Of a stretch of DNA of 64,000 nucleotides, positions 40,948-51,185 are shown piece after piece. Position numbers and translations under genes: made by a program. The stretch's first letter is position 1. Every line of letters begins with the position of its first letter. Source of the DNA: Cyanobium sp. WAJ14-Wanaka (GTDB taxonomy: Bacteria > Cyanobacteriota > Cyanobacteriia > PCC-6307 > Cyanobiaceae); contig NZ_JAGQAZ010000001.1 of assembly GCF_024345375.1 (NCBI RefSeq), positions 806,001-870,000 of the forward strand, written 5' to 3'. A model generated the notes under the pieces. It searched no databases and was not told the DNA's origin. It saw only the letters and a list, made by a program, of their open reading frames with translations.

Positions 40948-41562
40948 TCAGTTGAAGTCGCCGAAGTTGTATATCCGCAAGGTGCCATATCCAAGCGAGG
41001 CTGGCGAGGGGTTCGGACCGGCCGGCAAGGCCATCACCTCAAACATGTAGGTGTCGGAAGCCGAGGGGTTGGTCCAGGGCCGCAACACCACCGTGACCGT
41101 GTTGCCGGGTTGAACCGGTTCGGGGAATGTGATCGTGAACAGCCTGGCTGCCTCCTCGAAGCTGGCCCCCACGGGGATCTTCTCGCCCCCCCGGCGGGGC
41201 GTGCCGCCAAGGAAGGCAGTGGTGCGATCTACGGAGAAGGGAAACTGCCGATCAACACCCCTGGTTTGGCGAATCGTCAGCCCCCCCAGGGGCGCCCCTG
41301 CCGCCGCATCCAAACTGACCCGGAAGTAATACTCAGGCCGGGTTTCATAGGTGTAGGTTTGGTAGCTGATCAAATCCACCGACCAGGGCGGCTTGGTGAA
41401 GTAGGTGGCACCCCTTAGCTCAAGGGCCAAGCCGGGCAAAACCGCCAAGGCCGCCCCTAGGGCACCCGAGATCAAGCCGCCGGCCAACCGACCCGACAGA
41501 CGCTTCACCTCTATTCGCTTCACCTCTATTCGCTTCACGGACTTCCGCTGCAAAGTGATCAA
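40948..41562 (-). CDS. DUF2808-domain secreted protein
   Basis: A 204-residue protein with an N-terminal basic repeat (KRIEVKRIEVKR, encoded by a 15-base tandem repeat at 41501-41530) before a signal-like segment (LISGALGAALAVLPGLALEL). The rest carries the DUF2808 pattern: YFTKPPWSVDLISY, TYTYETRPEYYFRVSLD, GASFEEAARLFTITFPEPV and the closing FGDFN. The family is nearly restricted to cyanobacteria; role unknown. The repeated basic N-terminus may be recent. Confidence 0.72.
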   Translation of the reverse strand: MITLQRKSVKRIEVKRIEVKRLSGRLAGGLISGALGAALAVLPGLALELRGATYFTKPPWSVDLISYQTYTYETRPEYYFRVSLDAAAGAPLGGLTIRQTRGVDRQFPFSVDRTTAFLGGTPRRGGEKIPVGASFEEAARLFTITFPEPVQPGNTVTVVLRPWTNPSASDTYMFEVMALPAGPNPSPASLGYGTLRIYNFGDFN

Positions 41563-41580
41563 ACCCTAGGGATGGTGGGC

Positions 41581-42870
41581 TTACTTGGCCGCCAGGAAGG
41601 GCAGGGGGTTTTGGTCGCGGCGATGCTGGAACGGGATCGGCGGCCCCTCCAGGGCGGGGTCGGCAGATCCCTGACAAGCCCCATCCAGATCGGCGCTGGC
41701 CCCCAGCACCTGGCGCAGCCGCCGGGCCGCATGCAGGGGCATGTCGCGGGGCACGTTGATGCGATTGCGCAGGTAACGCAGGCCTGGCGCCGTACCTGGC
41801 GGCGGGGCCAGGGGTTCGCAGCCCGGCAGCAAACCGCTAAGGGCAGCACGCAGGGCCGGATCAAACAGCTCCGCACCCAAGGGATTGCGCTCCAAAATTG
41901 GGCCTCGATGGGCCAGCACCCGGGCTAGAGCCAGCAGGGCCGAATTGGCTGGCGGTGCCTGGGAGGTTTCCAGATCGGGCGCGCCCGGATCACTGCCGAT
42001 GGGCCAGGGGCCACTGCCAATGGGCCAGGGCCCCCTATCAATGCGGCTGGCCAAGGCCAGCTGGGCCCGACTGCCATTGGCATGGCAGCCCCCCATCTGG
42101 GGCGGCAAATCGTGGGCGTGGGTGTGGAAATCGCTCTGGGTACCCAGGTAGGTGGGGCGCAGCTCTAGGCCCGCAAACCAGCGGTCGATCGCCGGATGCT
42201 CCTGGCGCAGCAGGTAGCCCTTGTAGTAGGCCAGGCTCGCCGCCATCCGCTCGAGGTAGGGCACAAAGATCAGGTCGGCCGTTTCCGGCTCTGGCCCCAG
42301 CAAAAAGGGTCCGGCCGTTACGGCAAGGGCCTCTTCCATGGCCACGGCGCTGCGCTGGAAGCGCAAACGGCCGCTTTCCTCCTCCTGCGAATTGGGATTG
42401 GGCCGGCAAAGCCATTGGCACCAGGCGCGAAAGACTCGCCGCTCCAACATCCGCAGGGGCAACACCTCCGGATCGTTTAGCCCCGCCCCCAGGGGTCCAA
42501 AGGCAGCCTCGAGCGACTCCAGGATCACGTCGCTTTCGGTGATCAGGCGGCCATCCAGCTGGAGGGCGGGCAGCATGCCCGAGGGCACCAGCTGCTTAAA
42601 CCAGCTTTCCTTTTCGCCGTAGCAAAACATCGTCACCTTGCGGATCCGATAGGGGATCCGCTTTTCCTCGAGCCACAGCCAGACCTTCTGGCAATAGGGG
42701 CACCAGGCGTGGTGGTCGCGGTAGAGGGTCACCCGCACGGAGGCCTCCGGCAGGCCAAATAAACGCAACTGGGCCTGGGCGTTGGTGGGCCCCTCGATGC
42801 GATCCAGGGGCTGGAGGGCGCCTACCGCCTGCTCGAGCTCCTGCCAGCTGGGAGCAGTTGAAGCGGCCAT
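41581..42870 (-). CDS. Glutathione S-transferase-like protein, long C-terminus
   Basis: A 429-residue protein from ATG 42870. It has an N-terminal thioredoxin-like domain with WCPYCQKVWLWLEEKRIPY and VPSGMLPALQLDGRLI plus the following helices (EEALAVTAGPFLLGPE), a typical GST arrangement. The C-terminal extension of some 150 residues is unusual and Pro/Gly-rich in part, with a repeat GPWPIGS (twice). It could reduce or conjugate glutathione; the extension may be a separate domain. It is divergent from amt. Confidence 0.75.
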   Translation of the reverse strand: MAASTAPSWQELEQAVGALQPLDRIEGPTNAQAQLRLFGLPEASVRVTLYRDHHAWCPYCQKVWLWLEEKRIPYRIRKVTMFCYGEKESWFKQLVPSGMLPALQLDGRLITESDVILESLEAAFGPLGAGLNDPEVLPLRMLERRVFRAWCQWLCRPNPNSQEEESGRLRFQRSAVAMEEALAVTAGPFLLGPEPETADLIFVPYLERMAASLAYYKGYLLRQEHPAIDRWFAGLELRPTYLGTQSDFHTHAHDLPPQMGGCHANGSRAQLALASRIDRGPWPIGSGPWPIGSDPGAPDLETSQAPPANSALLALARVLAHRGPILERNPLGAELFDPALRAALSGLLPGCEPLAPPPGTAPGLRYLRNRINVPRDMPLHAARRLRQVLGASADLDGACQGSADPALEGPPIPFQHRRDQNPLPFLAAK

Positions 42871-42925
42871 GGGGGAAGAAGAACTGGGTTCCGTTTTAGG
42901 CAGCCCGGCACCAATTTGGAGTTTG

Positions 42926-42939
42926 GTTGCAGTTGCTAC
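42926..42939 (+). promoter_or_regulatory. Candidate NtcA site upstream of amt
   Basis: GTT(N8)TAC at 42926-42939 differs by one base from the NtcA consensus GTA(N8)TAC. It lies 63 bases before the amt ATG. The -10 element is not obvious, so this is a weak candidate. Confidence 0.3.
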
Positions 42940-43002
42940 ACACCCTCCCCCCCGCCGTGGGGGACTGTGCCTAAGCGAACGTTGGCGAGGCATCTCCCCT
43001 TC

Positions 43003-44454
43003 ATGACCCATGTCCCCATGGCCGGCGGTGGAAAGACACCACTTGCCACCTTTGATCTTTTTCGTCAGCGAGTTCTAGCTGGCGTTCAACAGCCCCAGAT
43101 GCAGCGCTACGCGTTAATTCTGATGGCCGCAGGCGCAGGCCTCCTGCCCCTGATGGCTGGCAAGGCCCAGGCAGCCCTCGCTCCAGGGGTCACCGATGGT
43201 GCCGACACCCTGTTGATGTTGATGGGCTCAGCCCTGGTGTTATTGATGACCCCGGGCCTGGCGTTCTTCTACGGCGGCTTTACGCGCGCCAAGAACGTGC
43301 TCAACACAATGATGATGAGCTTCTTCCTGATGGGTCTCATCGGGGTGCTCTGGGTAGTAATTGGCTACAGCCTTTCCTTCGACCTTGGTTTCAACAGCCC
43401 CTTCATTGGTGGCCTGGGGGCAATGTTCCTCAATGGCGTCGGTGGTCCGCTGGGGGATGCTCCCCTGGCCGATGGTTTCAACATCAGCGCCACATCATTT
43501 GCCCTTTTCCAGGGCATGTTCGCAATCATTACTCCAGCCCTGATCTCAGGCGCGGTGGTTGAGCGGATCAACTTCAAGGCCTGGTTCTGGTTCAGCCTGC
43601 TCTGGAGCCTCTTTATCTATTGCCCCCTCTGCCACATGGTTTGGGGTGGTGGTTACATCGGTCCCTTCGGTGCAATCGGCGCCATCGACTTTGCCGGTGG
43701 CACCGTGGTGCACATCGCTGCCGGTGTTGCCGCCCTTGTGTCTGCGGCCATCGTGGGCCCCCGCAGCACCTACCCGGACGGTCAACGCCCTCCCCACAAC
43801 GTGCCCTACATCCTCCTGGGTGCAGGCCTGCTTTGGTTCGGCTGGTTTGGCTTTAACGGCGCCAGCTATTTCGCAGCCAAGGGGGCCGGCCTTTCCTTCC
43901 TAACCACCACCGCAGCAGCCTCGGCTGCCCTGCTCACCTGGTGCATGATCGAGTGGTTCGTGGATGGCAAGCCCACCGCAGTTGGTGGCGCCACCGGTGC
44001 CGTGGCAGGGCTTGTGGGCATTACCCCCGCAGCTGGTTTCGTTTACATGGGTCCAGCCCTGGTAATTGGAGCCCTGAGCGCCACCGCCTGCTTGATTGCG
44101 GTGCGGGTTAAGGCCTCGATCAAATTCGATGATTCCTTGGATGCCTTCATGGTGCACGGCATCGGCGGCACGGTTGGCGCCTTGCTAACCGGCCTGCTGG
44201 CCGCTCCAGCCCTGGTCCCTGCGGACTATTTCCCCAAATCCGCCGAGATCCTGGCCAAGGGCGGCAACCTGGCCATGCTGGGCGCCCAATTCCAGGCAGT
44301 GCTGGTCACCTGGGGATTCGTAGGTATTGGCACCTTGATCATCCTTTTGATCATCAAGTCCACAATTGGCCTACGGGTTAGCCAATCCGAAGAGGAGCGC
44401 GGTCTCGACTTCGTTGCCCATGGTGAAGAGGCCTACGATCCCATGAACGGTTAA
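43003..44454 (+). CDS. amt: Ammonium transporter
   Basis: An Amt/Rh family channel of about 483 residues from ATG 43003 (ATG 43018 is possible). It has an N-terminal hydrophobic leader (YALILMAAGAGLLPLMAGKA) and eleven core helices. Landmarks are FFYGGFTRAKNVLN, the DFAGGTVVHIAAGVAALVSA pore His region and FMVHGIGGTVGALLTG, which holds the second pore His. It conducts ammonium. It is followed after six bases by a PII gene, the common amtB-glnK arrangement that lets PII plug the channel. Confidence 0.95.
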   Translation: MTHVPMAGGGKTPLATFDLFRQRVLAGVQQPQMQRYALILMAAGAGLLPLMAGKAQAALAPGVTDGADTLLMLMGSALVLLMTPGLAFFYGGFTRAKNVLNTMMMSFFLMGLIGVLWVVIGYSLSFDLGFNSPFIGGLGAMFLNGVGGPLGDAPLADGFNISATSFALFQGMFAIITPALISGAVVERINFKAWFWFSLLWSLFIYCPLCHMVWGGGYIGPFGAIGAIDFAGGTVVHIAAGVAALVSAAIVGPRSTYPDGQRPPHNVPYILLGAGLLWFGWFGFNGASYFAAKGAGLSFLTTTAAASAALLTWCMIEWFVDGKPTAVGGATGAVAGLVGITPAAGFVYMGPALVIGALSATACLIAVRVKASIKFDDSLDAFMVHGIGGTVGALLTGLLAAPALVPADYFPKSAEILAKGGNLAMLGAQFQAVLVTWGFVGIGTLIILLIIKSTIGLRVSQSEEERGLDFVAHGEEAYDPMNG

Positions 44455-44799
<345 letters not shown>

Positions 44800-44811
44800 T
44801 TACCAAATCCT

Positions 44812-44838
44812 GCCCCCAGTAACCCTGGGGGCTTTTTA
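44812..44838 (+). terminator. Terminator after amt-glnK
   Basis: GCCCCCAG (44812-44819) pairs with CTGGGGGC (44825-44832), followed by TTTTT. Confidence 0.8.
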
Positions 44839-44863
44839 ATTGGTCGAAGCGCCCGACCAACCC

Positions 44864-46225
44864 ATGCAAGAGCATTTTGATCTGATCGTGCTTGGTGCCG
44901 GCTCCGGCGGCCTGGCAGCGGCCAAGCGGGCCGCCAGCCATGGCGCCAAGGTGGCCATTGTGGAGGGCGATCGGGTGGGCGGCACCTGCGTAATCCGAGG
45001 CTGCGTACCCAAGAAACTGCTGGTCTACGGCTCGGCCTACCGGCACCTGCTGGGCGACGCGGCTAGCTACGGCTGGGAAGTGGAGGCCTACCGAGCCAAC
45101 CCCATCACCCTGCTCACCAACGTGCGTGCCGAGGTCGACCGCCTCAACCAACTGCACCTCGGTTTTCTAGAAAAAGCTGGCGTCAGCCTGATGCGCGGCT
45201 GGGGATTCTTTGTAGACGGCCATACCGTGGCCGTTAGAAGTGCCAGTGAAGAGGTATTTCACTACGGCGCCGAGCGCATCCTGATCGCCGTCGGCGGTCG
45301 CCCCCAGCGTCCGGCCATTGCAGGAGCCGAACTGGGCTGGGTGAGCGATGAGATGTTTCTGCTGGAGGCCCTGCCAAAGCAGATGGTGGTGGTGGGAGCT
45401 GGTTTCATCGCCTGCGAATTTGCCTGCATCCTCCATGGCCTGGGCGTACAGGTGACCCTGTTAGTGCGGGGCGAGCAAATCCTGCGGGGCTTCGACAGGG
45501 AGGCAGCCCTGGCAGTGCAGGAGGCGATGGTCGCAGAGGGCATCGACATCCGCACCGGCACCAGCCCCACCGCCCTGGAGGGCAAGCCCGGCGCCATCAC
45601 GGTTGTTACCAGCCCCGGGGAAGAATCCCTGGCCTGCGGCGGAGTGCTTTTGGCCACGGGCCGCCGGCCCTTCCTGGCGGGCCTAAATCTGGAAGCGGCC
45701 GGCGTCGAAACCGAGGGGTCGCGAATTCCGGTGGATGCCGATCAATCCACAAATGTGCCCCACATCTACGCCGTGGGAGACGTGACCGACCGCATCAACC
45801 TCACTCCCGTGGCGATTGATGAGGGGCGGGCCTTCGCCGATACGGTTTACTGCCACAGGCCCCGGCAGGTGAACCACGATCTAGTGGCCATGGCGGTGTT
45901 CAGCCAGCCGGAACTGGCCACCGTGGGCCTGAGCGAAGAAGCGGCCATAGAGCGCCATGGCAGCGAAGGCATCAGGGTGCATCGGGCCAAATTCCGGCCC
46001 ATGGCCCAGGCCCTACCCAAGCGGGGCCCGGCGGTGTTGTTGAAGCTGGTGGTGGAAGCCAGCAGCGGCAAGGTGCTGGGCTGCCACATGGTGGGTGAAC
46101 ACAGCGCCGAAATCATTCAAATGGCAGCCATTGCCATTGGCATGGGCGCCACCAAGGACGACTTCGATCGCACCATGGCCCTCCACCCCAGCGTCTCCGA
46201 AGAATTCGTGACGATGGCTAATTGA
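44864..46225 (+). CDS. gor: Glutathione-disulfide reductase
   Basis: A 453-residue FAD disulfide oxidoreductase from ATG 44864. It has the FAD motif VLGAGSGGLAAAKRA, the redox disulfide GGTCVIRGCVPKK, the NAD(P)-binding motif VVVGAGFIACEFACILHGLG and the C-terminal catalytic HPSVSEE. The NADP-binding loop has VRGEQILRGFDRE, seen in cyanobacterial enzymes. It keeps glutathione reduced with NADPH. It is separated from the PII gene by a terminator. Confidence 0.92.
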   Translation: MQEHFDLIVLGAGSGGLAAAKRAASHGAKVAIVEGDRVGGTCVIRGCVPKKLLVYGSAYRHLLGDAASYGWEVEAYRANPITLLTNVRAEVDRLNQLHLGFLEKAGVSLMRGWGFFVDGHTVAVRSASEEVFHYGAERILIAVGGRPQRPAIAGAELGWVSDEMFLLEALPKQMVVVGAGFIACEFACILHGLGVQVTLLVRGEQILRGFDREAALAVQEAMVAEGIDIRTGTSPTALEGKPGAITVVTSPGEESLACGGVLLATGRRPFLAGLNLEAAGVETEGSRIPVDADQSTNVPHIYAVGDVTDRINLTPVAIDEGRAFADTVYCHRPRQVNHDLVAMAVFSQPELATVGLSEEAAIERHGSEGIRVHRAKFRPMAQALPKRGPAVLLKLVVEASSGKVLGCHMVGEHSAEIIQMAAIAIGMGATKDDFDRTMALHPSVSEEFVTMAN

Positions 46226-46242
46226 TCCTGCACCTAAGGGCG

Positions 46243-46728
46243 TTATCCCAGAAAATCCTTCCTAAGTTTGACAATGCGGCTCAGCAATTCCGCCCGTTTT
46301 TGCTGCTTAAGGGCATTGCGGGCTAGAAAATTCAGCAAGCCAACCAAACCCAGCAGCTCCAGCAGCCCACCCACCAAGGGGATTTCATTGATCGCCCCCA
46401 GGGTGGAGCCGGTGATTTTCAAAGCGATGCCCGCCACCAGGGCAATGGCCAGTAGCCGCAGGGCTGGCAGAAACTCAGCCAGGCTGTCGAGCCTGGTGGC
46501 GCCAAGCTTTTGCAGCAGCAGATTCAGAAACTGCAGGGGCAAGCCCAACAGTTCTTTGGCCTCTGCGCCCGCCCCGTGGGCTTCCACCGGCACGATCGGT
46601 GCCGCTTCTGCGACAGGGATCTCCACCGCAGTTGCTGGCTCAGGGCTCAACTCCATAGTGAGCTCGGGAGCCTGCTCTGGGGCCGGCTCTGGAGACTGGT
46701 CCTGTTCGTAGGGGTTGGGTTCGTTCAC
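46243..46728 (-). CDS. CAAD-domain (CURT1-like) membrane protein
   Basis: A 161-residue protein with a long acidic, Pro-rich N-terminal tail (residues 1-60) and a C-terminal CAAD-like domain: two hydrophobic segments (LLAIALVAGIALKITGSTL and IPLVGGLLELLGLVGLL) then FLARNALKQQKRAELLSRIV. CAAD domains anchor proteins in thylakoids and resemble the CURT1 proteins that bend thylakoid edges. It is convergent with gor. A curvature or anchoring role is inferred. Confidence 0.75.
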   Translation of the reverse strand: MNEPNPYEQDQSPEPAPEQAPELTMELSPEPATAVEIPVAEAAPIVPVEAHGAGAEAKELLGLPLQFLNLLLQKLGATRLDSLAEFLPALRLLAIALVAGIALKITGSTLGAINEIPLVGGLLELLGLVGLLNFLARNALKQQKRAELLSRIVKLRKDFLG

Positions 46729-46772
46729 CAGGGCATCACGCGCTGAAGACCGCGGCAGTTATAGGGCAGGCT

Positions 46773-47753
46773 TTAGGCCAGGGCTAGCCCCCTGTCGTTA
46801 AACATGCCTTCAAACAGCACCGAGCTGAGGTAGCGCTCACCGGAATCGGGCAGCACCACCACGATGGTTTGGCCGGCAAAGCGCTCCTGCTGGGCTAGGC
46901 GCAGGGCCGCCACGGTGGCTGCCCCGCAGGAGATTCCAGCCAAGATGCCCTCCTCACGCATCAGGCGCCGGGCCATGGCCACGGCCTCCTCATCGCCCAC
47001 GGTTTCCACCTCATCCACCATGGCCAGATCCAAATTGGCGGGCACGAAACCGGCCCCGATCCCCTGAATCTTGTGACCGCCGGGCCTGATCTCTTCGCCC
47101 GCCAGGGTTTGGCTGATTACCGGGCTGCTGATCGGCTCCACCGCCACCGACACCAGCGGCTTACCGAGGGTGGTTTTGATGTAGCGACTGACCCCCGTAA
47201 TTGTGCCGCCGGTGCCGACCCCAGCCACCAACACATCCACCAAGCCATCGGTGTCATTCCAGATCTCGGGGCCCGTGGTGTCGTGGTGGATCTGGGGATT
47301 TGCCGGGTTGGCAAACTGCTGCAGAAGCACATAGCGATCAGGATCGGAGCTGGCCAATTCCTGGGCCGCCTGGATCGCACCCGACATACCGAATTTGCCC
47401 TCGGTGAGCACCAGGTGGGCGCCATAGGCGGTGAGCAACTTGCGGCGCTCCAGGCTCATCGTTTCCGGCATGGTGAGCGTGAGCTTGATGCCGCGGGAAG
47501 CCGCCACAAAGGCCAATGCAATGCCGGTGTTGCCGCTGGTGGGCTCCACCAATTCCTTACCAGGACCCAGCAGGCCATCTTTTTCCGCCTGCCAAATCAT
47601 GGCCGAACCAATGCGGCACTTCACCGAAAAGGCAGGATTTCGCCCCTCAATCTTGGCCAGCACCCTGGCCTTACAACCGGCGCTAACCCGGTTCAGCTGC
47701 ACCAGGGGAGTTTTACCAATGGTGAAGCTGTTATCGGCGTAAATGCTGGTCAT
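46773..47753 (-). CDS. cysK: Cysteine synthase A (O-acetylserine sulfhydrylase)
   Basis: A 326-residue PLP enzyme of the last step of cysteine synthesis. The Lys Schiff base is K45 in [16 protein letters not shown], the substrate loop is [12 protein letters not shown], and the phosphate-binding loop is [15 protein letters not shown]. The start overlaps the coq4 stop by four bases, so the two are coupled. Confidence 0.93.
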   Translation of the reverse strand: MTSIYADNSFTIGKTPLVQLNRVSAGCKARVLAKIEGRNPAFSVKCRIGSAMIWQAEKDGLLGPGKELVEPTSGNTGIALAFVAASRGIKLTLTMPETMSLERRKLLTAYGAHLVLTEGKFGMSGAIQAAQELASSDPDRYVLLQQFANPANPQIHHDTTGPEIWNDTDGLVDVLVAGVGTGGTITGVSRYIKTTLGKPLVSVAVEPISSPVISQTLAGEEIRPGGHKIQGIGAGFVPANLDLAMVDEVETVGDEEAVAMARRLMREEGILAGISCGAATVAALRLAQQERFAGQTIVVVLPDSGERYLSSVLFEGMFNDRGLALA

Positions 47754-48472
47754 CCTTGGGGGAGGGGAGCACTCTGAATTGGATCCAGCCTAGGAATAGA
47801 CAAGCCATAGGGCTCATCATTGGCGGGCTCGGTGATGCCCAGCTCCCGCCGCCAATCGGCCAGGGGCCGATCCCAGCCCTCCTCCCAGCGCACGGCCGCC
47901 AGACAGCTGGCGCTCCGGGCCATGGCCGTGCCATGGGCCTGGGCCGCACTTAGCTGGCTAAAGCGCTCGGTTTGGAAGCGGAAAGTGGCCAGTTGGCCGG
48001 CACTGGTCAGCAGCACATAGGCAGGGAAACCGATCTGGGCGGCGGTAATAGACAGCACACCTATTTCGCCCTCCTGGGAGGTGCCAAACCCACTCACCAC
48101 ATGGTGAATGTCGTGGGTGGTGGCCACCCTCTGGGTGAGCCAGCGGCCCTCGGTGTCGACCGGGCGAGGCCGGAAAAATTCTGGGTTGTAATTGAGGCTG
48201 CGAATCAGGGCCGCATAGCTATGGCCCAGGCTGCCCTCGGGCAACTGGATCAGGCTTTCAATGTTTGGCTGGAGGGGGGGATAGCGCCCATCCAGGAGCT
48301 CCGCGCCACCTGGCACCTGGCGAAAGCGGCGTAGGCAATCGACCATCTGGGGGGTGTCTATCCAATGGTCGACGAGGTCGGCAATGCAGGACAAATCTCC
48401 CTGGCTGCGGCCAACGGCGGCCAGCAGCTTGAGGTTGTTGGCTGCCCGCAGCAACTCAGCAAAACGAGCCAC
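47750..48472 (-). CDS. Coq4-family protein
   Basis: A 240-residue protein with the Coq4 motif [16 protein letters not shown] (metal-binding HDxxH). Flanking parts fit the family: helical N-terminus, [20 protein letters not shown] and the [13 protein letters not shown] segment. In ubiquinone makers Coq4 is a decarboxylase/scaffold protein. Cyanobacteria make plastoquinone, so the function here is not the standard one. It is coupled to cysK by a four-base overlap. Confidence 0.82.
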   Translation of the reverse strand: MARFAELLRAANNLKLLAAVGRSQGDLSCIADLVDHWIDTPQMVDCLRRFRQVPGGAELLDGRYPPLQPNIESLIQLPEGSLGHSYAALIRSLNYNPEFFRPRPVDTEGRWLTQRVATTHDIHHVVSGFGTSQEGEIGVLSITAAQIGFPAYVLLTSAGQLATFRFQTERFSQLSAAQAHGTAMARSASCLAAVRWEEGWDRPLADWRRELGITEPANDEPYGLSIPRLDPIQSAPLPQG

Positions 48473-48495
48473 GCCTAGCCCTACAAAACGATTGG

Positions 48496-49623
48496 CTAAG
48501 TCTGGCCTAGGGGCAGGGTCAACTCGAGCACCGCTCCACCTTTGGGGTGGTTGAAGGCCTGGATGCGGCCGCCATGGGTGGCGGCAATTTGCTGCACGAT
48601 CGGCAACCCCAGGCCACTGCCTGTCCGGGGGCTGCGCACCCTGGAGGGATCACCCCGATAAAAGCGCTCAAACATGTGATCGAGATCTTCCTCGCTCAAA
48701 CCTGGTCCCTGGTCGCTCACCCGCAGCTGGAGCCAGCCACTGCGCTCCTCGATCGCCACAGTGATGGCGCCGCCATCGGGGCTGTAGCGCAGGGCGTTAT
48801 CAAGCAAATTCAACACCGCCCGGTGCAGCCTGGAGCGATCGGCCTGCAGGGCAAGGGAAGGGGCAGGTTCGAGCTCCAGGGCCACCCCACGCTGATCGGC
48901 CAGGGGCCTTAAGCCCTGCCAGACCTGCTCCACCAGCTCGGGCAAAACCACCTCACCGCTGCGGGCCGTGGCCCCAGGCGTGATGTTCTCCAACCGGGAG
49001 AGCTCGAGCAGATCGCCCACCAATTCCTGCAGCCGCAGCAATTCCCGCTGCAGACGCTCCACCATGCGGGCGTTTTGGCTATTTACCTGGCCCGCCAGGC
49101 TGTCGCCCACCAACAGCAAAGCGGTAAGTGGGGTTTTCAGCTCATGGGCCACGTCACTAACCCAGCGCTCCTGCTGCTCAAGCTGGGCCTCGAGGGATCG
49201 GCGGGTTTGTAATTGCACCCCCAGCCAGCCCTTGCTGCCAGGCACCACCAACACCTCCACCTCCTCCTCGCCGAGGCGCAAGTCGAGGCGCTGGGTCCGG
49301 TCCTGGCAGCTGGCCACCGCAATGGCGCTATTGAGGGCCTGGTCGACGTACACCTCCCGAAAAGAGCGGCCATTTAGGCTACGGCCCGCATTCACCTGCA
49401 GCAGGCGCTCGGCCCTTGGGGAAATGTGGCGAATCAGGCCGCCCCGATCAAGGAGGATCCAGCCGCTAGGCGAGGCATTAATCCACTGGAGCAACTGCCG
49501 CACACTGGGCAATAGACGGCTGGAGCCCTGCGGCCTGGCAAGGCGCCGCTGACCTAGCCAGGAAATTCCCAGGCCAGTGCAAAGGCCGATCAATAGGCCA
49601 AGGGCCAGCCAGGCACTAGCCAA
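48496..49623 (-). CDS. phoR: Phosphate sensor histidine kinase
   Basis: A 375-residue kinase with one N-terminal membrane segment (WLALGLLIGLCTGLGISWLG), a PAS-like sensing region (WILLDRGGLIRHISPRAERL), and the HisKA/HATPase core. The phosphoacceptor is His160 in DVAHELKTPLTALLL; the N box is LNLLDNALRYSPDG and the G boxes are SDQGPGLSEED and GSGLGLPIVQQIA. It overlaps phoB by eight bases. Role in phosphate sensing is inferred from neighbours phoB and pstS. Confidence 0.85.
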   Translation of the reverse strand: MASAWLALGLLIGLCTGLGISWLGQRRLARPQGSSRLLPSVRQLLQWINASPSGWILLDRGGLIRHISPRAERLLQVNAGRSLNGRSFREVYVDQALNSAIAVASCQDRTQRLDLRLGEEEVEVLVVPGSKGWLGVQLQTRRSLEAQLEQQERWVSDVAHELKTPLTALLLVGDSLAGQVNSQNARMVERLQRELLRLQELVGDLLELSRLENITPGATARSGEVVLPELVEQVWQGLRPLADQRGVALELEPAPSLALQADRSRLHRAVLNLLDNALRYSPDGGAITVAIEERSGWLQLRVSDQGPGLSEEDLDHMFERFYRGDPSRVRSPRTGSGLGLPIVQQIAATHGGRIQAFNHPKGGAVLELTLPLGQT

Positions 49624-50308
49624 AGCGATAGCCGAATCCGCGAACGGTTATGAGATGGACCGGGCTGGAGGGATTCTCTTCCAACTTTTCACGCATCCAG
49701 CGGATATGCACGTCCACCGTTTTGCTGTCGCCGATGTAATCGATGCCCCAGATGTGCTCGAGCAATTTGTCGCGGCTCCAAACCCGGCGTGGGTACTGCA
49801 TAAACAGCTCCAGCAGGCGGTATTCCTTCGGGGAGAGGTTCACATCCAAGCCATCGCGGGTAACCCGGCACTCCTCTGTGTAGATGCGCAGGTTGGAGTG
49901 CTCCAGGACCTTCGCCGGCTCCTGCTGGTTGGTGGAGCGGCGCAACAGGGCCCGGCAGCGGGCCACCAACTCACGCATGCCAAAGGGCTTGACCAGGTAG
50001 TCGTCGGCGCCCACCTCCAGACCCAGGACCCGGTCGGTTTCGGTGTCGCGGGCACTAACGACCAGAATTGGGGTGTGGTTGCCCCCTTGGCGCAACTGCC
50101 TGCATACCTCCAAACCACCCAAGCCGGGCAGCATTAGGTCGAGAACGACCAGGGCGAATCCGTCTTCTTCTGGCGTGCGCTGCAAAATCTGCAGGGCATC
50201 GCGGCCGTTGCCACAGGCCGTCACGGCAAAACCCTCTAGCTCGAGGGCATCGCGCAGGGTTTCCCGGATTGTTTCGTCATCCTCGACGACCAGCAAAGAA
50301 GGCTGCAT
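49616..50308 (-). CDS. phoB: Phosphate response regulator
   Basis: A 230-residue OmpR-family regulator from ATG 50308. The receiver has the acidic pair EDD at 9-11, phosphoacceptor Asp57 in VVLDLMLPG and the conserved Lys in DDYLVKPFGM. The C-terminal winged helix ends with VDVHIRWMREKLEE then ITVRGFGYRFG. It should bind Pho boxes such as the candidate upstream of pstS. Confidence 0.88.
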   Translation of the reverse strand: MQPSLLVVEDDETIRETLRDALELEGFAVTACGNGRDALQILQRTPEEDGFALVVLDLMLPGLGGLEVCRQLRQGGNHTPILVVSARDTETDRVLGLEVGADDYLVKPFGMRELVARCRALLRRSTNQQEPAKVLEHSNLRIYTEECRVTRDGLDVNLSPKEYRLLELFMQYPRRVWSRDKLLEHIWGIDYIGDSKTVDVHIRWMREKLEENPSSPVHLITVRGFGYRFG

Positions 50309-50383
50309 TTCCCCATTCTGGACGGGGGCCTGGAGAATTGCAGCCCAGAACGCTGACTTAACCAACGGACTTAGTCAACGGAC

Positions 50384-51025
50384 TTAACCAGCAGCACGCC
50401 GGGGCAGGTGGGCCACCACCAAGCGGCGATCTTCGTCTTGGAGGAGCCAGCCCTCCTGCTTGAGCAGGCCCAAAACCCGGGTCACGGTGACGCGGGTGGT
50501 GCTGATCGCGCTGGCCAATTCCTGGTGGGTGAGCTTGATGTTGAGGCGGAGGCCTTGCTTACAGGGCTGGCCGTAATCGTGGGCTAGCAGCTCCAAAAAG
50601 CCCCGCAGCCGATCTTCGATCCGGCGCAGGCCCAGCAGGGCCAACATCGCCTCGCTTTGGCGGTAGCGGGCCGCCATGCCCTGCAGCAGGGCCATGGCCA
50701 GGTGGGGGGAGCCGGCAATCTCCTCGCAGCTCAGGCAGAGCAGGTCTGTGTCCACCAGGGCGGTGGCGCCGTAGACATCCACGTTGGAGAGGGGATCACC
50801 GAAGGGCTCATTGGGCCCGGCAATACCAAGCACCAGCTCATCGCCCTGGATCGAGATGGCACCGAGCTTCACCATGCCCCGCACCACCAGCCAAACACTC
50901 TTTTTGAGCATGGGCACGGAGCTGCCGGAGGGCAGGTGGACCAAATTGCGTTTCTCGTAGCTGGTTTCCAGCAGCTCAAGAAAATTCGGATTGGAGCTCG
51001 TGTCGCGGGAGGGCGTGAAGACCAT
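50384..51025 (-). CDS. ptrA: Crp/Fnr-family regulator, probably PtrA
   Basis: A 213-residue Crp-family protein. It has a degenerate cyclic-nucleotide-fold N-terminus (GMVKLGAISIQGDELVLGIAG) without the usual cAMP-contact residues, and a C-terminal helix-turn-helix LTHQELASAISTTRVTVTRV. In marine Synechococcus a Crp-type regulator, PtrA, works under PhoB in the phosphate response, and this protein lies beside phoB. The alternative is another Crp-like regulator such as an NtcA paralogue. Confidence 0.65.
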   Translation of the reverse strand: MVFTPSRDTSSNPNFLELLETSYEKRNLVHLPSGSSVPMLKKSVWLVVRGMVKLGAISIQGDELVLGIAGPNEPFGDPLSNVDVYGATALVDTDLLCLSCEEIAGSPHLAMALLQGMAARYRQSEAMLALLGLRRIEDRLRGFLELLAHDYGQPCKQGLRLNIKLTHQELASAISTTRVTVTRVLGLLKQEGWLLQDEDRRLVVAHLPRRAAG

Positions 51026-51185
51026 CGCGGCGCCAAATCAAGTTACGAGGCAAACCCTATGGAGGCCCATCAGCACCAGGGCAAAGGGCAGGTAGTTAGC
51101 CGTTTAAGGGTTGGTTACGGAGCCAAGACCCCGCTGCTGAAAGCCAGGTTTGCCCCTAGAAACAGTGGACCTCCTAAAAGGGTGC

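Noticed and set aside
42945-42965. C-run/G-run hairpin between the GST and amt genes
   Set aside because: The stem is five or six GC pairs without a T-run; it may be a weak leader structure but cannot be called.
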